Notes under the pieces: model-generated
Databases searched by the model: none
What the model was told of the DNA's origin: nothing
Seen by the model: the letters and a program-made list of their open reading frames with translations, nothing else
Made by a program: the position numbers and the translations under genes
NCBI RefSeq assembly: GCF_003148645.1
Contig: NZ_QGGP01000004.1
Coordinates: 1 to 64,000, forward strand
Length of the DNA: 64,000 nucleotides
Source of the DNA: Xanthomarina spongicola
Lineage (GTDB): Bacteria; Bacteroidota; Bacteroidia; Flavobacteriales; Flavobacteriaceae
Reading direction: 5' to 3'
Shown here: positions 1 to 8,800 of the stretch, piece after piece
How the letters are laid out: each line of letters begins with the position of its first letter
How positions within the stretch are numbered: position 1 is the first letter of the stretch

Positions 1-3000
1 ATTATTGATGATGTTACTGATCCAACACCTTCTTTAGGGTCTTTACCGAATATTACGGCTGAATGTTCTGTTACTTCTTTAACAGCTCCTACTGCTACTG
101 ATAATTGTGGTGGTTCGGTTACTGTATCTCATAACGCCACACTGCCTATTTCGGCTCAAGGAACTACTGTAGTGACTTGGACCTATGATGATGGAAATGG
201 TAATACAACAACGCAAAATCAAAATGTGATTATTGATGATGTGACAGCACCAATTGCTCCAACATTATCAACAATAAATGCGCAATGTTCTGCAACAGCA
301 CCTACACCAACTACAACAGATGGTTGTAATGGAAGTATTATTACAGGAACAACTTCAAATCCTGTTACTTATAATACACAAGGCGCACATATAATCACAT
401 GGAATTTTGATGATGGAAATGGAAATAGTGTAAATGTAGATCAAACCGTATTTATAAATGATACTGTAGATCCAGTAGCAAACTGTCAAAACCTTACAAT
501 TGCATTAAGCAATTCAACTGGTACTGCAACTATTACTGCTGCACAAATTAATAATGGCTCTACTGATAATTGTGGAACTGGTAATCTAACATACTCATTA
601 TCTCAATCAACTTTCGATTGTACTAATATAGGGCCAAACATTATTATTCTAACTGTAACAGATGCTGGTGGAAATACAGATACATGTACAGCAACTGTAA
701 CTGTTACTAGTCCAAACATAAATGGTGGTACTGCTGATGGATATCTTACAAACACACTACCTTATCCTCCTGCAGATGACATTATAGAAGTAACTGCATG
801 TCCAGACGAACCTCAAAATGCCATAATAACATTGAATGGTCATATGGGTAATATCGTTCGTTGGGAATCTTCAATAAATGGAGGTTTAACATGGACTTCA
901 ATTTCAAATACTACAAATACCTATAATTTTAATGATATTTTACAGACTACTTTAGTACGTGCCGTAATACAAATTGGTGCATGCCAAGCTTATTCAAACT
1001 TAGTCTATGTTGTAGTAGTTCCACCAGATGTTCCTCCAACAATTATTGGTCCAAGTGAATTTGATATTTGTTTAGGAACCGATGTTACAGTTGAAGCAGA
1101 AAGTGCTTATGGAGTTAACTCTGCCTTCAATAATGGTGGTATGTTTAATGAAGCTAATCTTAATAATCTAGGATGGATTGTTGATGGTGCAGCTGAAATG
1201 TCTGCAGGTGGTAACAATACTAATGATACCTATTGGAAAGAAACCAATGGTCCAAAAAAATTCAATGGTAGATGTTACGATTCTACTGATAATACAAAAT
1301 TCGCAATTGTAAGTGGCACATCAATTTATGATGCTCCAGATCATACTATTGCACCATTATCTACTTTAGAAACTCCTATATTTAATACTTTAGGATTAAC
1401 AAGTGCTCACTTAGAATTTGATCAGGCATATTACCTTGAAGCTGGAGCTTGGGTGAAAATTGAATTGTCTGTTGATGGTGGAGCAAATTATAATATTACT
1501 TTAGATCCTGGTCCAACATATAACTACACAGGACCAAGTGATTCAGGCTTTTTGGCAAGTGTACCTGGTTTTACAGGACAATGTAGAAATACATTAGGCA
1601 CATTAGTTGACAATCATGTATCTATAGATTTACAAAGTTATATAGGTATGACAGGATTGAGAATTAAATTCACATATTCTGGAACAAATAATAGTGCTTG
1701 GGCATTAGACAATATTACCATTCCTGATGCGCCAATCGATGAAACAATTGAATGGACAGATGAAAATGGTGTTGTTGTAACAACAGGTTCTACAACGACC
1801 ATTACACCAATTACTCCTGGTGTTCAAACTTATGGTGTGACATCATTAATTAATGGCTGTCGTTCAGATGGTGATGAAGGAACAGAATTTGTTCATGTAA
1901 GTGCTAGTTTAGCTTATGCAGGAGAGAATATCATTCCTACAGCTGGAGAATGTGGTGAATCTACAGTACAATTAAAAGCTTATGACAATACCTTAACAGC
2001 ATTACAAAACTATGCTAATGGTGTTTGGGATACAAATTATCATTTACCAGTATTAGCTAATGGCGATACAGATTATCCAGGAACTGGTGAAAACGGATTC
2101 TGGTCTGTTACATCTGCACCAAGTGCATGTGGTAGTACGTATGGTTTCTCAAATATAAACAGCCCTAATTCATCTTTTACTGGCGAAGCAGGTACTTACA
2201 CATTAACATGGACTGTTGCTGGATGTACAAGTAGTATAAATGTTACTTTAGACAATTGTGATAGCGTTGATTTTGATGGTGTAAATGACCACGTCTTATT
2301 CGATGATAATTATGATATGTCTGGTAACTTTAGTATAGAAGTTTGGGTTAAGCCTGAATCTATTTCGGGACAACAATCAATTCTTTCAAAAAGAAATGCT
2401 AATAATTTAGCAACAGGTTATGATTTAAGCCTAAATGGAGGACGTTTATTTTTTAACTGGAATAATTCTGGTTCAATAAATTCAGCTCCATATAACTTAA
2501 CAACTAATAGATGGTATCATATTGGTGTCGTATATAATTCAGGAACCTATTCATTATATATTGATGGTGTTTTAATTAAAACTGCTGCTGGTTCTATACC
2601 AAGTTCAAATAATATGAAATGTATTTTAGGAGCTATGGATCAAGCTGGTAGCCCACCAAACAAACCTGTAAAATATTTCAACGGTTGGATGGATGAATTA
2701 CGTTTTTGGAATAAAGCAATTTCAACAAATCAACTTCGCCAAATGATGAATCAAGAGATTAGAAATAATACTGCTGTTGCTGGTGAAGTTTTACCATTAG
2801 ACATCCCAGGATTAACTTGGGCTAATTTAGATGGTTATTACAGAATGCAAGTTGCTTGTGGTAAATTAACACCTTATGCTGGAACAGTTACCGGTAAATT
2901 AAGAAACATTTATACACCTCAGCAAGAAACAGCTCCTCTACCATATACTTCAAGAGTAGATGGACAACAATGGACAACTGACAATACTTGGACTCATTGG

Positions 3001-4866
3001 CAAGTCTGGGATGTACCAAATAGTATAGGGATAGATAATTCTACACCTATAGATTGGAATATTGTTCAGATTTCACATAATATTGATTCTGGTAATAAAG
3101 ACATAACAGTTCTTGGTCTAATTTCAGATACAACTAATAAAGAATTGACTATCTCTAATCCAGGAAGCCCACAAGATGAGACTAATACTGGTAAAATGTT
3201 ATGGGTAACACACTATTTAGATTTAGATGGTAAAATAGACTTAGTTGGTGAATCTCAATTAATTCAGAAAAGATATACTGCAAGTCAAGTAAATGAAAGT
3301 ATTTTTAATAATACAAGTTTAGGATATATAGAGCGTGACCAACAAGGAACTAGTAATGCTTTTAATTATAATTATTGGAGTTCGCCAGTGGCACAAAATA
3401 ATGCAGCTGCTGATAACAGTAATAGTTATTCTATAGGAAGTATCTTAAGAGATGGTACAACAACTGTTAATAACCCAATAAGCAGAAATATAAATTGGAC
3501 TGGGGCAAATACTGCTTCAGCTAGTAACCCTGCACAAGTTAGTACAAGATGGCTTTATGCCTATATTAATAATCCTGCTCAAGATTATTATTCATGGGAA
3601 TACATTGGAAACAATGTTTCAATTCCTATTGGTCTTGGATACACTATGAAAGGAAGTGGAAATGCAACAGCAAATCAGAATTATGTGTTTGTTGGAAAAC
3701 CTAATAACGGAACAATAACTACTCCTATTGGAGCTACTAGACAGTCGTTAGTTGGAAACCCATACCCTTCTGCAATAGATTCTAGAGAGTTTATTATAGA
3801 TAATGGACCTTCTGGTGCAAATAGTATTACTGGAACATTATATTTCTGGGAACATTATACATCTAATGCAACTCATATAACCGAATTATACGAAGGAGGT
3901 TATGCTGCATTAAATTTCACAGGTGGTGTTGGAGCTGTGCAACATCCAGATTTAATAATAAGTAGTAATGGAACTAAAATTCCAGAAAGATATATTCCTG
4001 TTGGACAAGGTTTCTTTGTTGAAGCTGGCTCATCAACTGGTCAAGTAACATTTAATAATAGTCAAAGAATATTTAAAACTGAAGCTTTTACTGCTGACAC
4101 TTATGAAGGTTCAGTATTTATTAGAAACTCGGCAGAAAATTCAGATTCTGAAGAGATTACAATTAAACGCATACGTCTTGAATTTACCTCTCCAGAAGGT
4201 GCACGAAGACCTTTATTACTAGGTTTTGTACCAGATGGTATAGCAACCGATGCTGTTGATTGGGCTTATGATGGTAAGAATAATGATGAATCAGCTAATA
4301 GTGACTTATCATGGATTATTGAAGACGAAAAATATGTTATACAAGGTGTTGGTGAATTTGATGCTACAAAACAGTATCCTTTAGGATTATACCTAACTGC
4401 TAATGGTAATATAAAAATTAGTTTAACAGATTTAGAAAATTTTGATTCACCAATTGATGTATTTGTTTATGATAGTTTACTAGGTACATATACTCAAATT
4501 AATGATACAGATTTTGATTTTGAGATGGATGCTGGAGATTATATGAATAGATTCTATCTAACATTCCAATCTGAAAGTTTAACTGTAAATGAAAATGAAA
4601 TTTCTGACCAACTATTAGTTAATTATTTAAATAGTTCAGAAGAAATATACATCAATGTTCCAAATAGTATTTCTGTAAAACAGGTGTTTTTAATTCAAAT
4701 GCTTGGTCAAACAGTAAATTCTTGGGAAATTACAAATGCACACGCCTATTTGTCTTTACCTGAAATAAGAATTCCTGTTAAAGGTATTACAGATGGAACT
4801 TATATTATTAAAATAGTTACTGAGAACAATCAAACTATAAACAAAAAAGTAATAATAAATCAATAA
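1..4866 (+). CDS. Giant T9SS-exported surface protein (HYR/Ig-like repeats, MAM-like and LamG domains), 5'-truncated
   Basis: The reading frame is open from the first base, so the start lies outside the window; 1621 codons are visible. The visible N-terminus has cysteine-containing HYR/Ig-like repeats with the recurring phrase TWTYDDGNGN (about visible residues 1-240). A MAM-like beta-sandwich with large insertions follows (about 375-575), then a LamG-type jellyroll that begins DFDGVNDHVLFDD (about 757-920), a long low-complexity Asn/Thr-rich beta region, and a C-terminal module that starts IKRIRLEFTSPEGARRP. The last ~80 residues look like a Por/type IX secretion sorting domain and end KKVIINQ. 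Such proteins are exported by T9SS and usually act in adhesion or glycan binding. A hairpin terminator follows directly. The exact ligand cannot be read from the sequence. Confidence 0.88.
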   Translation: MIDDVTDPTPSLGSLPNITAECSVTSLTAPTATDNCGGSVTVSHNATLPISAQGTTVVTWTYDDGNGNTTTQNQNVIIDDVTAPIAPTLSTINAQCSATAPTPTTTDGCNGSIITGTTSNPVTYNTQGAHIITWNFDDGNGNSVNVDQTVFINDTVDPVANCQNLTIALSNSTGTATITAAQINNGSTDNCGTGNLTYSLSQSTFDCTNIGPNIIILTVTDAGGNTDTCTATVTVTSPNINGGTADGYLTNTLPYPPADDIIEVTACPDEPQNAIITLNGHMGNIVRWESSINGGLTWTSISNTTNTYNFNDILQTTLVRAVIQIGACQAYSNLVYVVVVPPDVPPTIIGPSEFDICLGTDVTVEAESAYGVNSAFNNGGMFNEANLNNLGWIVDGAAEMSAGGNNTNDTYWKETNGPKKFNGRCYDSTDNTKFAIVSGTSIYDAPDHTIAPLSTLETPIFNTLGLTSAHLEFDQAYYLEAGAWVKIELSVDGGANYNITLDPGPTYNYTGPSDSGFLASVPGFTGQCRNTLGTLVDNHVSIDLQSYIGMTGLRIKFTYSGTNNSAWALDNITIPDAPIDETIEWTDENGVVVTTGSTTTITPITPGVQTYGVTSLINGCRSDGDEGTEFVHVSASLAYAGENIIPTAGECGESTVQLKAYDNTLTALQNYANGVWDTNYHLPVLANGDTDYPGTGENGFWSVTSAPSACGSTYGFSNINSPNSSFTGEAGTYTLTWTVAGCTSSINVTLDNCDSVDFDGVNDHVLFDDNYDMSGNFSIEVWVKPESISGQQSILSKRNANNLATGYDLSLNGGRLFFNWNNSGSINSAPYNLTTNRWYHIGVVYNSGTYSLYIDGVLIKTAAGSIPSSNNMKCILGAMDQAGSPPNKPVKYFNGWMDELRFWNKAISTNQLRQMMNQEIRNNTAVAGEVLPLDIPGLTWANLDGYYRMQVACGKLTPYAGTVTGKLRNIYTPQQETAPLPYTSRVDGQQWTTDNTWTHWQVWDVPNSIGIDNSTPIDWNIVQISHNIDSGNKDITVLGLISDTTNKELTISNPGSPQDETNTGKMLWVTHYLDLDGKIDLVGESQLIQKRYTASQVNESIFNNTSLGYIERDQQGTSNAFNYNYWSSPVAQNNAAADNSNSYSIGSILRDGTTTVNNPISRNINWTGANTASASNPAQVSTRWLYAYINNPAQDYYSWEYIGNNVSIPIGLGYTMKGSGNATANQNYVFVGKPNNGTITTPIGATRQSLVGNPYPSAIDSREFIIDNGPSGANSITGTLYFWEHYTSNATHITELYEGGYAALNFTGGVGAVQHPDLIISSNGTKIPERYIPVGQGFFVEAGSSTGQVTFNNSQRIFKTEAFTADTYEGSVFIRNSAENSDSEEITIKRIRLEFTSPEGARRPLLLGFVPDGIATDAVDWAYDGKNNDESANSDLSWIIEDEKYVIQGVGEFDATKQYPLGLYLTANGNIKISLTDLENFDSPIDVFVYDSLLGTYTQINDTDFDFEMDAGDYMNRFYLTFQSESLTVNENEISDQLLVNYLNSSEEIYINVPNSISVKQVFLIQMLGQTVNSWEITNAHAYLSLPEIRIPVKGITDGTYIIKIVTENNQTINKKVIINQ

Positions 4867-4885
4867 TTCCCAATCCAATTTCTTT

Positions 4886-4916
4886 AAAAAAAACGACCAT
4901 TTGGTCGTTTTTTTTT
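4886..4916 (+). terminator. Intrinsic terminator of the giant surface protein gene
   Basis: A perfect stem CGACCA-TT-TGGTCG is flanked by an A-tract upstream and a T-tract downstream. It starts about 20 bp after the stop codon of the upstream gene. Confidence 0.85.
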
Positions 4917-5030
4917 GCTTAAACGTTAAAATTAATAGCATTTTATCGGTTTTATATGTCTTTTTATAGATAATACTATAATTAATAATATATTACAGCC
5001 CCTAATAATACTTCTTAAATAACAATATTG

Positions 5031-5843
5031 ATGAAATTAATAGCCAACATCTATCTATCTCTTTTTATAACTTTTATTTGTACCAACCTAAATGCTAATA
5101 CTTTATCAGAATACTCTAATACAAGTGAGTTTAGCACTATGCAACGTGTACGTATTGATTTTGAAAGTCCAAATGGCTTTGTTAGACCATTATTACTAGC
5201 GTTTACCTCTGATGACTCAGCAACTGATGGTGTAGATTATGGTTATGATGGTGCCAATTTTGATCAATTTCCGGATGACCTCTTTTGGATGATTGAAGAT
5301 AACACTTATGTAATTCAAGGTGTAGGTTCTTATGTAGATACAAAACAATATCCTTTAGGACTTTTTTTAACAAATTCTGGGACTATTAAAATATCTTTAA
5401 ATAGTCTTGAAAATTTTAATGAAGAAATAGATGTTTATGTCTTTGATAATTTAGAGAATACTTATACTAGAATAAATGAAAGCAATTTCGTACTAGATGT
5501 AACTAATGGTGATTATATAAATAGGTTTTTTATTACTTTTTCAAATCCAAACGCTACTGTAAACAACGAAATTTCAAATGGAGCTTTAAGTTTAGAAGAG
5601 TATAATAATGAAGCACTAAATTCTATTACTTATTTATCTAATTCAAATCAACTTGTAATTAAATCTAATTCAATAATTTCTAACATTAATATTTATTCAA
5701 TAACTGGTCAAAAAATTAATCAAATAAATAACATCTATTCTAAAGAAGTAAAAATTCCTTTACAATTAAACTATAAAGGTTTTGCCATTGTAAAAGTAAG
5801 TAATCAAGAAACTCAGCATAGTAAAACCATTGTTCTAAAATAA
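5031..5843 (+). CDS. Small secreted protein duplicating the C-terminal module of the upstream surface protein
   Basis: The 270-residue product starts with MKLIANIYLSLFITFICT, a typical signal peptide ending near NANT. I chose the ATG at 5031 over a TTG one codon earlier. Residues about 38-180 (RVRIDFESPNGFVRPLLLAF..., YVIQGVGSYVDTKQYPLGLF) align almost column by column with the C-terminal module of the protein encoded just upstream (RIRLEFTSPEGARRPLLLGF..., YVIQGVGEFDATKQYPLGLY). The last ~75 residues (INIYSITGQKI..., ending KTIVLK) resemble a T9SS type A sorting tail. The protein is therefore a free-standing copy of the module that precedes the sorting tail in the large protein, probably from a partial tandem duplication. 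It shares no known enzymatic motif. Function unknown; cell-surface location inferred. Confidence 0.8.
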   Translation: MKLIANIYLSLFITFICTNLNANTLSEYSNTSEFSTMQRVRIDFESPNGFVRPLLLAFTSDDSATDGVDYGYDGANFDQFPDDLFWMIEDNTYVIQGVGSYVDTKQYPLGLFLTNSGTIKISLNSLENFNEEIDVYVFDNLENTYTRINESNFVLDVTNGDYINRFFITFSNPNATVNNEISNGALSLEEYNNEALNSITYLSNSNQLVIKSNSIISNINIYSITGQKINQINNIYSKEVKIPLQLNYKGFAIVKVSNQETQHSKTIVLK

Positions 5844-5848
5844 ATAAT

Positions 5849-5878
5849 AAAAACCGTGATACTAGCATCACGGTTTTT
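5849..5878. terminator. Bidirectional terminator between convergent surface-protein genes
   Basis: The stem CCGTGAT-ACTAGC-ATCACGG has A residues on its left and T residues on its right. It lies a few bases after the stop codons of both the plus-strand gene ending at 5843 and the minus-strand gene ending at 5882, so it can serve both. Confidence 0.85.
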
Positions 5879-5881
5879 ATT

Positions 5882-8800
5882 TTATCTAATTATAATTTTT
5901 TGATTTATATTTTGTGTATTACTTTTCAACTGGACTATATATACTCCTGAACTTAAATCTGTCACATTAATTGTCTGTTTGCTCTTATCTAGTTCTAAAG
6001 TTTGTGTTAATACTTTTCTGCCTTGCATGTCCAATAAAGTAACAACTGTATTACTTGTAATTAAACCTTTAATTACAACTTCTTTTGGTGAAGCAGTTGA
6101 ATACACTATTAAAGCATCTATATTATTTACATTAGTACCCAAAGTATTCGCTTCAAATCTCAAAAAGAATCTACCTATACCAGAAATATTTGTATCAGCA
6201 GTAAATGTATAGTTGTTTGAATTAAGCAATGTAAATGTATTGGTTAGATTATCCTCTAAATACACATCAATATCATTCGGTAAAGTACTGTTTAACATAC
6301 TTACTCCAACTTGCATCCCTTGAGAAGCATTAATTCCTAGTGGAATAATAAGATTATTATCTAAATCATTTAAACTGACTGACTGAATAGCCATATCAAG
6401 ACCTTGGTTTTCTTCAACTAATTGAGAATAGATTGCAAAACTTGGAGCAACTCCTCCATAAACACTTGCATCATAACCTACATCCAAACCTAAAGAGGCA
6501 TTACTTGTTAAATATAAGTCAGTTTCATAAACATTCGAATTACTATTGATTTCAAGTTTTAAATATGAAATGTCATTTGATCTATTGATTATTCTGCCGT
6601 CAATAAAATCATCATCAATAAGACTGTTTCCAGTTGCTATTGTTCTAAATGACGGATTAAACACCATTGTTCCTCCTCCTATTTTAGAGGAGACCAGAAA
6701 ACCTTGTCCAGGTGTAATAATGGCATTAGGGTTTGATAATGAATATGCTAAATTCCATATTTTCCAACCATTAGAAGCATCTCCATCATAGCCATAAACA
6801 GCTGCACTTACAGGTAAAAACTCATTAATATTTGTATTTAAAAAATCTGATAATTTTATATATGAAGGATATGGATTACCAATAAGGTTCCATTCTGGAT
6901 AAGTACTTCCAACATTTAATATATTAACATTGACACTACCTGTATTAACAATCCCTTTAAATTCGAAGGTACTATTATCATTTGAAGCAGCACGATAACC
7001 TATTGCTGGCTCTAAAGTAATTGCTGCTTCTGCTGGAATATCAGTATCATAAGTTAAATAAGTCTCTGTTACTTTATCGAATGGTCCAAAAAGTTTTTCA
7101 GTAAGATTTGATGGGTTCGAAAAAATATTTGGATTTAAAGCTGCAAAAGCTCCAAAGTTTTGACCAGTTACTGGCGCAGAAATTAAATCGTTTCCTGCTG
7201 TATTAATATTTACATGACGTTTATAAACAACATCATTCAAAACATTTCCAGAAACAATTAAACTTGCGTATTCATTCGAAACTGAATTCAGAGTTAAATC
7301 GCCATTATTAACCAAATCCCCATTTAAAGTAATTGAATTAGATTGAGATACACCAACTTCTGCACCAGGATTGATTAATAAATTATTTAATTGAATATCT
7401 GAAATAACAAAATAAGTTCCGTTTAAAATAAGCGCATTATCTGTTCCTGTTCCACTAGATGGCGGATTTGGTATCCAAGCATTATTTCTATATAACAGTC
7501 CATCATACATTAAATTAATAGTATAATCTTCAACTTCACCAAAACCAAATGATTCGCACTCTGTAGGTATACCATTATATTTTAAAGCTACTCGCATACG
7601 TGTTGAGCCATAATGAAAATCTGTTGGCACTGTAAAACTTCCTGAAACAGATGACGCAGTTGTAGGTGCTTGCGTCCAAACTTGCTCACCTACATCTTCA
7701 AAATCTCCATCAGCATTGTAATCAATCCAAACTGAATATCCTTCATTAAAAGCAGCTCCTGTCCAAACTGGTGTAATGGTAATAGTATATTGTGTACCTA
7801 ATGACAAATCTGTACTTAAAGCTGGATTAGCAGTAAAATCTGAATAACCAATACTTGTTGTTCCTGCACCTGAATTATTATCTAAAGTATTTAATTGCAC
7901 ACGACCAATATATTCATCACTTGTATCGTTTCCATTTGATGCACAATAAGAAGGGCCAACTAAACCTATTTGATCTATTGCCATATCACTTCTCCTTTGT
8001 CCTCCATTTCCTATGGTTCCTATAAATCTAAATTTAACAACCTGACCTATATAACTGTTTAAGTCAATATTTTCAGAATTCCATTGATTTCCTTGAGCAC
8101 CATTTCTTGTGAAAATGTTTAACCAATTATCACCATTATCAGAGGATATTTCTAGGTTTAAACTTCCCATAGTACTTCCAAACATGTGATAATAAAATGA
8201 AAAAGTTGCTTCTGTAAGCGTCGTTAAATCGTAACATGGACTAATTAAAATAGCTGTATTATTTGTACCTATATCATGTGCTTCCGTATAAAAATAATTA
8301 CCTCCACCTGTAATATCATTAGAAGGTCCTGTACTATTCGTAGGTGTACTACCAAAATTTAATGTCCAATCACCATCATCACCAGTAGCTTGTGTCCAAT
8401 CACCAGCTCCAGAATCAAAAGTTTCTAAATAAGGGAATGTGGTAATTTGAGTTCCAGTACAAGCAGGAATTCCTAATGTGGTAAAAAATTCTGTACTTGA
8501 ATAATTTGAATTATCGCCAATACCACAAGTGCTTCTTACCTGAACCTCATAAAGAGTTGAACTAGTCAAACCTATTAAATCACTTGATAGTGAGGTAACT
8601 GCATTTGTAATCCACGTTGGGTTTCCAGCCTCACGATATCTTAAATCATAAGTCGCATTAGGAACATCGTCCCAACTAATGGTTGCTGTGGTTGTGGTTA
8701 TATTTGATACTGATAATCCTGTAGGAACAATTGCTGCACAAACAGGTACTCCTAATGTTGTAAAAAGCACAGAACTAGTATATGCTGAATTTACTCCAAC

